A stretch of 64,000 bases of DNA from Lepidurus packardi (lineage: Eukaryota > Arthropoda > Branchiopoda > Notostraca > Triopsidae). A program made the translations under genes and the position numbers. This document shows, piece after piece, positions 1-12,095 of the stretch. Numbering within the stretch: the first letter of the stretch is position 1; every line of letters starts with the position of its first letter. Below the pieces are notes generated by a model, which saw nothing but the letters and a program-made list of their open reading frames with translations, did not search any database and had not been told where the DNA came from. Location of the stretch: positions 1-64,000 of the forward strand of contig JAKZAN010000180.1 in NCBI GenBank assembly GCA_023053545.1, in the 5' to 3' direction.

Positions 1-220
1 CCCAACCCCAACCCCAACCCCAACCCCAACCCCAACCCCAACCCCCAACCCCAACCCCAACCCCAACCCCAACCCCAACCCCAACCCCAACCCCAACCCC
101 AACCCCAACCCCAACCCCAACCCCAACCCCAACCCCAACCCCAACCCCAACCCCAACCCCAACCCCAACCCCAACCCCAACCCCAACCCCAACCCCAACC
201 CCAACCCCAACCCCAACCCC
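1..220. repeat. Left telomere, (CCCCAA)n
   Basis: Uninterrupted C4A2 repeats run from base 1 to about 220, with one unit carrying five Cs near base 45. The C-rich strand reads 5' to 3' into the chromosome, as expected at a left macronuclear end. C4A2 telomeres are typical of oligohymenophorean ciliates; spirotrichs use C4A4. The first gene starts only about 145 bp inside the repeat. Confidence 0.97.
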
Positions 221-364
221 ATATTACAGGAGGATTGGCTGATCCAGAGCAGGGGAAACGGTCAATTGACTATCGAATTTACTTTATGCAAATCATGACC
301 TAAATATCTATAACAATGACTAAAGGCAACGAAATAAAATAGTACACTAACAAAATAAATATAA

Positions 365-736
365 ATGCACGATATCCGCGTTACTACGTTGGGTAGTTCT
401 GAGCCACCCTACGAATTCAGTACTACCCACCCTACACAAACCCTAGAACCACGCCAACACATACTCTCTTCTCTCCTTGAGTCCCTCAGAGAGGACTATA
501 CTCCCTCGGACTTCAACGCCAAAAAGGACATCGCCATACAATTGATTGCCAAAAAGGCTAACTAGGTCCTCAAGAATAGCAGCCCGTCTCCATCGTAACA
601 CCAGAGGACGAGTGCTCACAGAAGCAAGAGCAGGCATGCAGCTGGGCAACTCAGCGAGGGTAAGAAGATTAACTATAGTCGACAAGACCCCAAATTCACT
701 ATGCATGAAATCCTGAAACTCCGACATTTAATTTGA
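365..736 (+). CDS. Subtelomeric hypothetical protein, 123 aa
   Basis: Reading UAA/UAG as Glu, a single open frame runs from ATG 365 to TGA 734. The product is polar and rich in Ser, Lys, His and Arg, with no signal peptide, membrane segment or domain I recognise. The 5' leader is A/C-rich, as before other genes here. It is the first gene after the telomere. Because only one stop codon exists in this code, open frames of this length can occur by chance, so the call is tentative. Confidence 0.45.
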
Positions 737-880
737 TGATTGACACTAATATAGCTACAATAATGTGTATAGACTCTATGCAGGACGAAGGGATCGTTAG
801 AGATAGAAGATGCGAATCAAATGTATGTGGGTAAAAAATAATAGAGGGCTTAAAAGGGGGAGTTTGAAAGGAAAGGTATA

Positions 881-3854
881 TCACTCCATGTTCTCGTATT
901 TCTTGAGCACTTCATCAAACTAAACATAGTTGAACTATATTCCTTCATGGTTGAACCTACATAATGATCGGATGATTCAAACAACAAATTAGAAATGAAA
1001 GATTACCTTTTGCAAAGCAGATTGTATTGGAAGTCGGTAAGTGGCAATTTGTTGTAGTCTAGAATCGCACGCATACGGGTAAACGATACCTTTCCGCTCT
1101 TGGCTTGGTCTTTGTCTTGGAAATACGGTTTCAGAAGAAGCTTGTGCTTTCGGACCACCTCTCCCAGCCTCCTCAGGAGTTTCTATAGTTCCTGGTCGTT
1201 GTCAGGTTGCTGAGTTAGGACGCCTGATTGACTATAATCGAAGACAGGTGGTGTCACAAGTGGATCTTTCTCTCGTTCAGGAAGAGTAAACACAATATCG
1301 ATATCATCTAAAAATCTCATGTAGTTGCACATGGTAGTGTCCTCCTGAACAACATAAAAGTCTTGAAGCTTATCGAGGATCTTTTCATCAAGATTCAGCT
1401 TCATAGTCTGATAGATGATACTGCGGAACTTATTATTCTTAATGATCCCCTTACGTAGAGGATCGAAGTCCTGGAAGTATTCTTTGTAACGCACTCTATT
1501 CGTTTTGGTCATTTTGCGGATCTCTGCAAGGATGGACTCGATGTCTTCGGGGATGGCCTTGCGTGTGCCAGTACCATGGCGCCATTCCTGTTTGGTTTGA
1601 GTCATATAGTCGAAGTTATAAGGTCTGGTATCGTTTAGGAAATCTAGGTAGCGCACTTCCTTCTGGTCTTCAGAGGCATAGACCTTGCACAAAACACGGA
1701 ACTCCTCTTCGCTCAGCAGGAAGTAGGCAGTCGCCAGAACCTGTCTAAACTGTTTGGGGCTGACTTTATAGCGGCCCAGTTTATCCCAGTCTTGGAAAAA
1801 CTGTTTGATGTCAAGACGGTTAGATCGCGAAAATTAAGTGAACCTCTCTCTCACCTTTGATGCAATCTCATACTCAGCGGCAGTAATGTCTTGTCTTCCA
1901 TAACTAAAATCAATCGAAGCTGTTGTTAGAGGAATGTGAGCAGGAACCTTCTCCAATTCCTTTTTAGTGAAAACTCCATCTAAGACGTCACAAAATTCTC
2001 TGGATCTCACGTAGCCAAGCTTATCGGAGCAGCTGAAGTGTTGCAGTATGAGCTGAAACTCGGCCTCCGACAGCACGAGCTTGCTCATGGTGAGTCCTAA
2101 TCTGAGTTGATCCTTTGTAACAGTGCCGCTGCGGAGTTTATCGAAATCTCTTAGGAATTCAGCAACTCTGATCCTTTATTCTTTGATCTTCTTTCGGAGT
2201 TTTGACAGCAAATCTTCAAGATCATTGGGGACTGCATTAGTGATATAAGCCTTATTTTCAGGAGCCTGGCGAGAGTAGTTGACAAAACAGTCAGCATATG
2301 TCTTCGATATGATCTTGCCGTCTTCGTTGTAGTTGTCAACATCCTTCACGAATTCATAGTAGTTAACCTCGTTGAGGTTTCCTTTATCGATGTATCTCTT
2401 TAGTAGGAGATTGACATCGTCCTGGTTTTTGGGCAATACACCAAACTGGTCCAGGATTCTCAGGAACTGGTTCTTTGTGATGTATCCGATCTTGGTTGTG
2501 TCGAAGTCTTAGAAGTGTGGCTTTAGAAGTATGCGCTTGCTGAGAATCTCTTTCTGGTACATGGCTAAGAGTTCACTGAGCCTGCTTGACTCTTTCTCGT
2601 CAAGCTGGAGATAGAGTCGGCGGGCTGGCAGAGTGACAACTGTGTTGTAAGGAGCAACCTTGTACAGTGGATCTTTGTCAATACCCTTGGTAGTCCAGAC
2701 TAGATCAATATCATCACAGAAATTCATCCAGCGAATGCGTGTGTCGTTGGGCTCCACCCTGTACTCATTGAGAATAGCATTATATTCGTCAGCGGTGAGG
2801 GTGAGATTGAGCATATTAATGATTCTCTTGAACTGATCTCCGGTGACTATATTTTTACGAAGACTGTCAAAATCAAGGAAGAATTCGCGAATGCGGACGC
2901 GCTTGACCACCACTTCCGCCTGGATCCTTCGGAGAATGTCTTGGATGGGTAGAAGACGGTCAGGTAACTGTTTGTTAAGGTACAGGTTTTCGACGAATGA
3001 AATGTTCTTCGGGTCAACAACACTGTTATACATGTCCTCAGGCCGCACGGGATTGGCTTTGATCCCCTTGAGGACAGTTTCCAGGGTCTCATTAATATTC
3101 TCGACATCATTCACAAACTTTACGTAGTTAACTTCTTTGGGGTTGCCATTATCCACATAATTCTTGGCCAGAATTTCGAACAGCCGTTCATTCACATACA
3201 GTCCCAGGGAATTAAGCACTCTCCCGAACTGGTCCTTGGTGATGTGAAGGCACTTGGTTCTGTCGTAGTCTTGGAATGCCGGCTTGATCAGGATTCTTTT
3301 TGTGGCGATGAGGTACTTCATGTACTTAAGCAGTTTGTCCAGCAGTGCCGACTCACCTTCATTAAAGAACTATTGGAACTCGTGGATCGAAGATTTTATA
3401 AATGGATTGATGGATTACAGCCTGGGTCTTGGTGCTGATGAGGTTCTATCGTGCCTGGTCTGGGTTGGTGAACTGTTCATCAACCAGTCCTACGAAGTCC
3501 GAGTACCGGATCAGGTCACCAGGAAGGCGATACTTGTCGACAAGCTTATTAAGCTGTTCTTCGTTGAGGTTGATGTTGAGGAAGTAGAGGGCGATGGACA
3601 GACCGGATCGGAACTGCGTCGGGATAAATGTAGTGACGGGAGGAAGAGAGGGTGAGTTGGATTTGTACCTTGTCCTCAGTGCAGAAACCCTTGCGGAGCT
3701 TGTCGAAATCCTCGAAGAAGTATTTGACTCTGATTTGTCTTTTCCAGACCTCGGCCTTGATGGCGTGTTCGACTTGAAGTTATGGTGGCTGGAGGGCGGA
3801 AGGGGTGTCTTTGGCGACGAGGGCTGCGCCAGTCTGTCTGAGGACAGATGTCAT
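881..3854 (-). CDS. Large multi-EF-hand repeat protein (939 aa), probably axonemal/cytoskeletal
   Basis: Exons on the minus strand: 3854-3669, 3613-3419, 3369-1007 and 956-881 (introns of 55, 49 and 50 nt, all GT-AG). The protein consists of degenerate EF-hand pairs repeated every 230-250 residues. Recurring blocks read like REFFLDFDSLRKN and KEYFQDFDPLRKG, followed by a second helix and a phrase such as WMNFCDDID. Many calcium loops lack full acidic ligands, so several hands may be structural. The last exon ends in a typical EF-hand end (NYVEFDEVLKKY). Several in-frame TAA/TAG codons sit at Glu-like positions. The repeat layout resembles EFCAB6-type ciliary proteins; that parallel is an inference. 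Confidence 0.85.
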
Positions 3855-4773
3855 ATTGGAATATAGTGGAGTTAGTTGTATTTTTTAGTAATTCTGATTA
3901 TTAAGATGAGAATGAATAAATGTATATTGATGTAAGTTTCTATTTGAAGGGAAGAAAAGAGTAGATGTGTATATTCGAGACTGTTATGGAATTAATGTGC
4001 ATGTTTGAATCCTGCATTCTGGGTATCGCAACCATTGCAAACTACAGCATTTATTCCCTTTCTTATCACTAAATACGTGTGTACCCACATCCTATACTTG
4101 TTTAACACACTCAACCTTCAATCCACCACTATCGACATCAAGAGCAATCCATCATACATACTCCCCTCCACACCACATCTCCCAACCGAACTCAGCATTT
4201 TACATTTAGCACATATTTACATCCCACGAGGTCTGCCCTGAGGCGTTTGAATGGCCTCCGGATTTTGTGCTCGAGCCAGATGGCCCAACGTTTCCTATTT
4301 TGGTATTCTTGAACCATGTGCCCATCTAAGTACAGTATAATTCAATACGTATATATGTCGATGTCAATGTGCTTCAACATCAAATATATGTGCAGTTATC
4401 GTCTTATTTTTAGAAAAAGACAATGGCCATCAATATTGCTCTACTATAAAGATGTAATCATATTTGTGGCTCAGATCGCTAGATCTCAGAATATCAGCCA
4501 CAAACTTCTCGTCCCACAGCAAAGGATGACATATGATGGGATTCAGGGTGCGCGGAACGGTCTGACGTCCGATAGATACATTTGCTATTACTTGTACACG
4601 ATTTGCTGAAATGGGCCACTAATATTGTTATAGGCACCTGGAACTAGTAATACCAATAGTAGAATTCGATCCTTGTTCCTGTGCCTGCTCAGAATACTCA
4701 ATAATATTCAGAACCAGACGATACATACACATTTATCTCAACCACATTACTCCAAATAAGCTCCCTCCACCCA
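3855..4773. other. Intergenic, 5' flank of two divergent genes
   Basis: AT-rich stretch between the divergent EF-hand and cyclin genes. I find no convincing gene. A 41-codon minus-strand frame around 4195-4317 has coding-like composition but no flanking support. Confidence 0.5.
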
Positions 4774-5761
4774 ATGGCCAACCTCACCTCCAACTATCCC
4801 GCCTATCAAAACAATTCTCGCCACTCAACCTCCACTGCCCACTCCTCCCAGAATGCCTTGAAAAAGACCGTCCTCTTCGCTGAACTCGTGGCCAGCGACT
4901 CCCCCGACGGCTAGAGTGTGTAGCTGGTGGGCGACATCCTGTGCTCGATCACGGGACTGGCACCCAGGAGTCTGTTGCTGAACTCCCCTTTCAGCTGCAG
5001 AGTGCCTCCTGCGATCTCAATCAAAAACTATGTTAAGAGTAATAGAACATCTTTTGTTTCTATTCAACTTTCGTGTTATGCACTCTCTATGGCAAGATAT
5101 TTGATGCTTTTTGAAATAGAAAATAGCTCAGAAAATAAAGTAAAATTAGGTTCCAGATCAAAGTGAAGAGACCCACTTTTTTGTGCAAAATTGTGCTATC
5201 AGATTTTGGATCCCTTCTAGTTCTTCAAATATTGTTTCAATGCAATCAAAAATGTCGCTATAATGATTTTACAATCCTTGTCTTTTCAGGAATCTTCAAA
5301 TACCTGTGCTGTTCTGGGTCTGTGGTCGTGGTCACCCTAATCCTGATCGATCGTTTCCAATAACGCAACCCCCACGTGATCCTGAACGAGTTCTGCATCC
5401 ACCGCGTGACTTTGCTGGCGTCGATCCTGGCAGCCAAAATCACGGACGATAGATTTTACTCGAACTCCCATTATGCCAAAGTGTACGAAATATCTGACTT
5501 TACTCTTTTCACTTTTAATAAGTGTAAATTACGATTAACCATAAGCGCATTCACCTTTCTGTGCAATGCCAGCCAATTCATTATCCAAATGTATTATTCT
5601 GTAGTGGAGGCATTAGGCTAGATGAACTTAACAGCCTCGAGGAGGCTTTTCTTGACATGATGAATTACGACTTGTTTATTGAGGAGTGCCAATACTTCTA
5701 CTACGAGCAGCGCTTGCGAGAGTTCCCTGCGACTCGACAACAGAATAGTGGATACGAATGA
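4774..5761 (+). CDS. Pho80/PCL-type cyclin (204 aa)
   Basis: Exons 4774-5038, 5290-5482 and 5605-5761. Splicing restores the cyclin core: an SIKNYVKRIFKY helix, a TLILIDRFQ segment, then HRVTLLASILAAKITDD and YAKVGGIRLDELNSLE, the signature order of Pho80/Pcl/cyclin-U proteins. Each junction is fixed by this homology. These cyclins activate Pho85/CDK5-like kinases in nutrient, cell-cycle or morphology control. The first intron (251 nt) and second (122 nt) are unusually long for this window. A TAA in the IDRFQ-E-RNP stretch reads as Glu. Confidence 0.9.
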
Positions 5762-6211
5762 GGTGCAGTACGATGCTCAAGAGTATGATATATTAAGTGT
5801 AGGATGCTAATATTGGTGGATATATCGTGGCTGGGAAATACAGAAGAGTGGGTGATATAATGATATGTGGGGTGATCAAGTATTATGTTGTGTTTGTTGG
5901 ACAGGATGAACCACTGTAGATGAGGGAGTGAAGGATTAGATGTTTGTTGGCCCAGGAAAAGTATTAGAGGATTTGAAGAGGGTTTTACAGTTTGGGCCTG
6001 AAGACAGAGGAAGAAATATCTATATAGACGTTGATGTCATCATAAACAATAATAGCCAGCCTCTCATATTGTTTTTACTCCCATCATTATCCTTATCTCA
6101 TTTGGGTTTCCACTCTCGCCCATTATATTTAATAAGGCTATTCACACAATAAATCATCGTCTATAATCATCTAAACCTATCAATTTACAAACACTCATAC
6201 CATTTTACTCC
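5762..6211. other. Intergenic, no gene seen
   Basis: AT-rich spacer. A TATA-like run near 6125 (tatatttaataa) lies about 80 bp upstream of the stomatin start. No conserved open frame or RNA gene is evident. Confidence 0.5.
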
Positions 6212-7150
6212 ATGGAGCCTGTCGACAGAGCCAACCCCACCTACCAGAGCTATGAAGATCGCAAGGAACTCACTTACTATGAATCAGTCCTCAACTGCTG
6301 TGGTTCTTGCACTGGCTGTCTGCGTGCCTGGCTACCCTGCGTCTGTTGTTTCTGCCCCTACCCCTATAGCAAAGTTCACCAAGGCACTGTTGGCCTCAAG
6401 GAGAGGTTCGGGCGATTCGAAGATCAACTTGAACCTGGCTTCCATTATATTAACCCTTGCACCGAAAGAGTCATTCCTGTCTCTCTCAGAACGATGTAAT
6501 GACATCCAATATTTACATATTTTCTGTTGCATTCGCTTCCATCGAAAGAGTCATCGACCTTGAACGTCAACTGATTTTGACCAAAGACAATATCACTGTG
6601 AACATCGACACTGTTGTCTATTATCGCGTGATTGATGCCAAGAAAGCCACCTATATCGTGTCCAACATCACAGCATCGGTGTGCCAGCTCACCTACGCTA
6701 CCCTCCGAACTGTTTGTGGTGAGCACACCTTGCAGGATCTCTTGGAGAAGAGACAAGAGATCGCAGACACCATTGAAGACTACGTTGAGAAAAAGGTCAA
6801 GGACTGGGGTATAGAAGCTTTTGCAACATTTACCACTGAATATTAATATCTAATACCATTTAGGAATTTATGTCGAGCAAATCTACATCAAGGATATGTT
6901 GCTGAGCAAGGAGCTGCAGACTGACCTGTCAATGACCGCCAAGACTCGGAGGTTCGCAGAGAGCAAGATTATCTCGGCGAAGGCAGACGTAGAGAGTGCG
7001 AAACTGATGCGGGAAGCCGCAGACATCCTGAACTCACGGGCAGCAATGCAGATCCGATATCTGTAGGTCCTGCAATTCATGGCGAAAAGCAACGGCCAGA
7101 AGATTCTGTTCTTACCTCTTTCAGCCAACGAATTTGAGGAAAAGAAATGA
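6212..7150 (+). CDS. Stomatin/SPFH (band 7) membrane protein, 276 aa
   Basis: Exons 6212-6495, 6549-6808 and 6864-7150 (introns 53 and 55 nt). A Cys-rich hydrophobic hairpin at about residues 25-50 (SCTGCLRAWLPCVCCFC) would anchor it in the inner leaflet. The SPFH domain follows: GTVGLKERFGRF, GFHYINPCTER, LTKDNITVNIDTVVYYRV, then a C-terminal helix ending in AAMQIRYLEVLQ. In that last motif the Glu is an in-frame TAG (7064-7066), exactly where stomatins have Glu. Stomatins scaffold membrane microdomains and modulate channels. Length is normal for the family. Confidence 0.95.
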
Positions 7151-7400
7151 TGATGAAGAAGACCAGATTGCACAGTCAAGTTTATTGATGTTTTTTATTG
7201 TCTTGGTTGCCAATCACAAGTCAAGAGACTGATAATTCAAGTAATATGTGTTCTTGCAATTATTTGCATCAGATGTTTTATTCGAAAGGGTAGAGGCAGA
7301 GATGGAGTCCATGAAATAGGCTGATCGGTAAAGAGTGATCATCCCTATTCATAATAGTAATAATCAGCCATTATTTTAAACGTTCAGAAACTCACAAACA

Positions 7401-7872
7401 ATGATGAGACTATTCAGTCACGCCACGGGACTCACTGCTCTCTGGTACTGTTCTGGGCTCCTCTTCGACCTCAGTACCATATTCCTCCATTTTTATGATT
7501 ACCCAGACCACGTCAACTTCGACTCAGAAAAGCATGAACTTAAGAAAGGCGATTGGCTCCTCACCTTCAAGTCTTTCAACAAACCCGACAAAATGAGTCT
7601 CATCCTCGCCTTTGAGGATAATAGCAATAAAGTTTTCAGACAGGTCAAGAACACGAGCTACGAGTATGTGCGGGATGAGCTGACTAAGTCGTTTATCAGA
7701 GTACCTCAAGGCACTCTTTTCACGCGAGACATGACTTCAGGTCAGACCCAGTTCGTAAGCAAAATCACACTGATGAAATATTGGTTTAATTCTGTTAATA
7801 CTGCAGATGTATGTGGCTTCTGTGATTGGATGTCTTCACCTGAACCTGTCAAACCTGCAATATGTGCACTGA
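7401..7872 (+). CDS. Small hypothetical protein with N-terminal hydrophobic segment, 139 aa
   Basis: Exons 7401-7754 and 7807-7872, joined across a well-formed 52-nt intron (GTAAGC to CTGCAG) that leads to an in-frame TGA. Residues about 9-30 are hydrophobic and could be a signal anchor; the rest is polar and charged. No family recognised. Without splicing the frame would run to about 8144, so the intron choice determines the C-terminus. Confidence 0.55.
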
Positions 7873-8364
7873 AACCCATAATATGGGAAAGACGATGTGA
7901 ATAAAAACCCACAGGATTGATTCATAGGAAAATAAGAAGCGCAAAAATGAATAACTCTGCATCGAGTGTGTATATAGTTATGGTTGTCTCATACCTTAAA
8001 ACAGTATCTGTTGTGGTCTATTTAGTTTGGGGCGTGGGTAATAGGAAGGAGAGGTTTGGCAGAATGTATAGAGATGGATAGGGAGGGAAAGTGGCAGAGG
8101 AGGCACGAACTCACATAATAGAGGTTGCGAAGAGATAAAGGTGAGAAGTCTGTCCCTGCTCCACTGCCTTCATGAGAATTTTGAATAACCTAATGACTTT
8201 CTGACCCCATTATCATTTTGTCTACTAACTAAATTGAAAAGGAGACCCTGAAGAATGATCAATCCTCATTTACCCTTTGGAATGCATCACTAGAATTTAA
8301 AAAATATTTAAAACCCAAATAACTCTTACATCACACACCATACACCATAATAAACACTCATCAC
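7873..8364. other. Intergenic, no gene seen
   Basis: AT-rich spacer with the CA-rich leader typical of genes here just before 8365. Nothing else supported. Confidence 0.5.
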
Positions 8365-9485
8365 ATGGAACAGGAACTCAACTACCATGACGAGCTTAAG
8401 GCTCTCGAGGCCAAAATCACAGACGCTGAACAGAACTTCGGAGACATCGAGGTCAGAGACGCCATTCTCGAAAAAGCACACTTCATCCGCAAGAAGGGCA
8501 ATGACAAGGAACTCGCCATACGCACCTATGAGCAAGCACTCAAAAAGACCATCGAAATCGGACGCAAAATGGACATCAACTTCTACATCATCTCCATCTA
8601 CCTTGAGGATCGCAACATCGGTACACCCTCCCCATCTAAACATTCTCAAAATATGTGTCCCTTTTCATCATGATGCAATGCCAGATAAAATTAAGGAAAT
8701 CATCGCCACCTGCAAGTCACTCTTCGAAAAGGGAGGAGACTGGGAACGCAAAAACAGACTCAAAATATACGAAGCCATATACTTGCTCCTCGTCAGAGAC
8801 TTCTCTGGTGCCAGCAAACTCTTCGTAGAGGCTATTCCTACCTTTAACTCCCCCGAGATCATGAGCTATGAAGACCTCATCTTCTACACCGTTCTCACCG
8901 GCATCACCTGCATGTCGCGTCAAGATATCAAGAAGAAGATCATCGAGTCCTCCTAAGTCACTGTTCACTTGGCCAAGATGCCTGACCTCAGCCAGTACCT
9001 CCACAGCTTCTACTCTTGTGACTACAAACTCTTCTACCGAAAACTCAGTAATACCTTTGCCCATCAAACTGTTTCCCTATCGTTCATATAAAATGTCTAG
9101 TCTGGGTCATCGAGAGCGTAAAGGCTAACCAATACATGGCTTCCCATTACAGATACTTCATGAGAGAGACCCGTGTGGTGATCTATTCGCAGTTCCTCGA
9201 GTCTTACAAGACTGTCACTCTTGACACCATGGCCAGAGAGTTCGGAGTTTCTGTTCAGTTCATCGACAAGTAAACCTTTGCATTTTATAGATCCACAATA
9301 ATGATAACAGAGAACTCTCGGAGCTGATTGCGGCAAGAAGACTTCACTGCAAAATCGATAAGGTAGCAGGGATCATCGAATCAGAGCGTTCGGATGCCAG
9401 AAATGTGCTATACAAAGCTGCCCTGAAGAAGGGAGACCACCTGTTGAATAGGATCCAGAAATTGGAAAGAGTCATCGACGTCTGA
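8365..9485 (+). CDS. RPN7: 26S proteasome lid subunit RPN7/PSMD6, 320 aa
   Basis: Exons 8365-8620, 8685-9047, 9101-9269 and 9311-9485 (introns 64, 53 and 41 nt). The TPR-like helices read EVRDAILEKAHFIRKKG and GGDWERKNRLKIYEA, and the PCI domain ends in LIAARRLHCKIDKV and LNRIQKLERV, all standard RPN7. RPN7 helps assemble the lid that deubiquitinates and feeds substrates to the proteasome. A TAA within IIESSEVTVHL matches Glu in the human protein. The product is about 70 residues shorter at the N-terminus than human PSMD6; no upstream exon was found. Confidence 0.95.
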
Positions 9486-9629
9486 TTTAGCAAAGATGCA
9501 TTAAAAACAGGAGAAGAATGTTAATGGCGAGATGCAGTTTTTGTGGTATTTAGTTTTTAATTGAAGTTTAACTTTTTGGGAGTAGGAGCTTGATGTTTGG
9601 ATCAAAGGATCCGAGTTTGCTCATGAAGA

Positions 9630-10644
9630 TCACTCTTAAAGGACGGTAACGATGGAAGCATAGCTGACTGAAGAGTCTTTGGGACGCTTCACGTGTTCAC
9701 TCTGGTCGTAGTGGATCAGCTGCGACTTGATCTTTTATCGATGTTTGGAAGCATGGATTGTTCTCAAAAATACTCCAATAGGGTGTCTCCCGCAAATAGT
9801 ATTTTCGGTTTCGTCGAGGTAATTCGTGAAACTCTCATGATCTTGTCCGACTATTGCACTGATGCCCCGTTTGTCCAAATTCTAGATGCTCTGCCAGATC
9901 TCACCATCCTACTTTTGGTAGTAGGTATAGTCAAAACGACTGCCCCAATGGCAGAAGTCCGAACTAATCACGAACACAGTATCCTGACGATCAAAATAAG
10001 GGGCCAATACTGAACCGATCTCACCCTCAGATTTGGGGCTGGTGTCACCCACGATGATTGGAATAAGACTAAAGGAAGAACCAAGCATGAACCTAAGATA
10101 TGGCATATGCATTTCAAGGCTGTGTTCTGCTTCTTCATCTCTCTTGGTGAGAGTTGTGAAACCCGGACTTCCCGACAATTCTTTGATGACTATGCAGGAA
10201 CAAAAGATTAAAAGATAAAATGTTCATATTGACTATATTTACTCTCAGTATCGATGGGGATGTTGCCTAGCGGTGTTTCGACTTCATCTAAGATGGAAAC
10301 TGCGCACCCTTTGAAATATTTGCGATGGGAGGGACCCAGAAGGAAAACCTTGAGTTTCTCACTCTTATCTGCGAAGGGTTTCAGGTATTGGTATGCGAAT
10401 GCAGCAGTTGGCCCTGAGTATCTGTAACCAGCATGTGGCCCGATGAGTCCCTTGACCTTAAAGGGTTTCTTGAAGGCGAGAGGAATCTTGGAGGTAGCTG
10501 TTTCTGCATCTTTGAGGTACTGTTGTAGTTACTCGAGGAGTTACTGGCCTGAAAGTGAGATGAATAACGTTAAGTATGGCGAAGCGAGTTACTTTCTGCA
10601 GGGTACCAGGTCCCCGCATGGCTCGCAAGTCTAATCCTTTTCAT
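9630..10644 (-). CDS. MEMO1: MEMO1-family protein, 305 aa
   Basis: Exons 10644-10593, 10548-10243 and 10189-9630 (introns 44 and 53 nt). Family motifs in order: [51 protein letters not shown] and GRHPIGV. The conserved His, Asp and Cys residues of the dioxygenase-like metal site are present. Eukaryotic MEMO1 is a copper-binding redox protein linked to cell motility and cytoskeletal signalling. In SIENLDKRG the Glu is an in-frame TAG, as in human SIEHLDKMG. It is convergent with RPN7 across 144 bp. Confidence 0.95.
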
Positions 10645-11048
10645 GATATTGATTTTCGCTATGGTTTTGATATTTGTGTATAAACTAGGTATTGCATATT
10701 TAGTGGTGCTTGGTTCTTATCTAGGAGTGTTTGTTCTGGTGCATTGGACCAGATTGTAGGATTTTTATGATTTATGATTCGGAATTCAGTCTTCTGTATG
10801 ATCAGCTATTTACTCTCCAAGCTATACTTGGCAGGCTAGGCCACATACTCCATCTGTATTGGGCAAACCTCACAAAACAATGACCAAGATCGTTCTGAAT
10901 AAGATGGGTTGTGTGTTTCATCACACTGCAACAGATTCCTACTTAGAAAATACAAATAATCTTTTTTAAATGCCATAACCTTATTGCTAATGTAAAGAAT
11001 AGACTCTTATTTACAAATATACACTTATTTTTTATCCTCCGACAACTT
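10645..11048. other. Intergenic, no gene seen
   Basis: AT-rich spacer between MEMO1 and the p24-like gene. No supported gene. Confidence 0.5.
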
Positions 11049-11729
11049 TCACAACATTTGCTTCTTTTTCAGGAAAGCCCTCAGACACAGCAACTGCATG
11101 AGCACTCCTCCCATGATCACCAGCAACTACACGATCGCACTCGCAACTATCAGCTGGTCCAGCACTAGGATCCTTTGCTCTATGCTGTCTTCGTCTCTCC
11201 TCGCCTAGATCTGGTAGGTCACGTGGTCCGACGCTGCGGTCTTGATATCATTCGCATAGTCCATCAATTCTTAGTAATTCTGACTCTCGGTGGTTAGATT
11301 GCTAGCCTCTAATGCAACCAAAGCATGTGAGTTTTTTCGGATGATGTGGTTGAAGTTTCTGAGGATGTCCAGCTCCACGAGTGCCCATTCATCTACATGT
11401 TCGAGGCGATTGCAATAACACTCCACCCAAATGCTATAGTATCCCGTGGTGGCGTTAGTGGGAAGAGGGACATTGACTCTGACTTTGTTATCGGTTGGTT
11501 TAGCGAGTCCTTTGTGGTAGAGCACCTACTTTTCAGCCTCAACTTTGAGGGCAAAGCTATAGATATCGAGTCTCGAGAATGTGGCTTCGATGACAAGTTG
11601 CTCGTTTTTAATTATGGGACTAGAGAATGCGCGGAACTCTTTATGAGTGAGAGGAAAGAGAACAGACTGGGAGCAAGGCAGTAGTAGAATGAGTAGAGCA
11701 GCGAGGAGTAAGGATTGATATAGTACCAT
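11049..11729 (-). CDS. p24/TMED-like secretory-pathway protein, 226 aa
   Basis: Single exon from ATG 11729 to TGA 11049. A cleavable signal peptide (LLLAALLILLLPCSQS) is followed by a beta-rich luminal domain, a helical stalk (about residues 140-190), one membrane span near the C-terminus and a short basic tail ending KKKQML. This is the p24 cargo-receptor architecture, with a dilysine-type COPI signal in the tail. The GOLD domain itself is divergent, so family membership rests mainly on layout. Four TAA/TAG codons are read as Glu. Confidence 0.7.
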
Positions 11730-12095
11730 AATTTAGTGTGTTTGATGATTATGATATTGGTTATGGTTGTGATGGTTGATGTGAATCGGCAATGAAGAAC
11801 ATAGTTTGATTGATATGGATAATGAGCGACTGTCAATGTTTATTGAGGGAACAAATATGAAAACAAAATCTCACACGCAAGGTGTTATCGGCAGGGCGCG
11901 TACAGTTTTGTGAAATCTAGGGAAATTAATCTATCTCGTAGTCAGCCTCCCATATTTCCTAAATGTACCGCACTACTCTATATTTGCGACCCTTTTACTA
12001 AGTACATCCTCGCTCGATCCATTTTGCATAATATTATGATCCTTTCTCGATTCTTTTATCGCTTAAAATATCTTCCCAAATTAACTATCAAGTTG
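11730..12095. other. Intergenic, divergent promoter region
   Basis: AT-rich spacer between the p24-like gene and glycyl-tRNA synthetase, which diverge from it. No gene seen. Confidence 0.5.

Noticed and set aside
4195-4317. Minus-strand 41-codon frame with Arg/Trp-rich product
   Set aside because: Too short, no homology and no splice context; with one stop codon such frames arise often.
4005-4609. Two plus-strand frames of 78 and 97 codons upstream of the cyclin gene
   Set aside because: AT-driven composition (Ile/Tyr/Ser runs) and no family; treated as leader or intergenic.
5940-6152. 70-codon frame before the stomatin gene
   Set aside because: Composition matches an AT-rich leader and there is no similarity to any protein.
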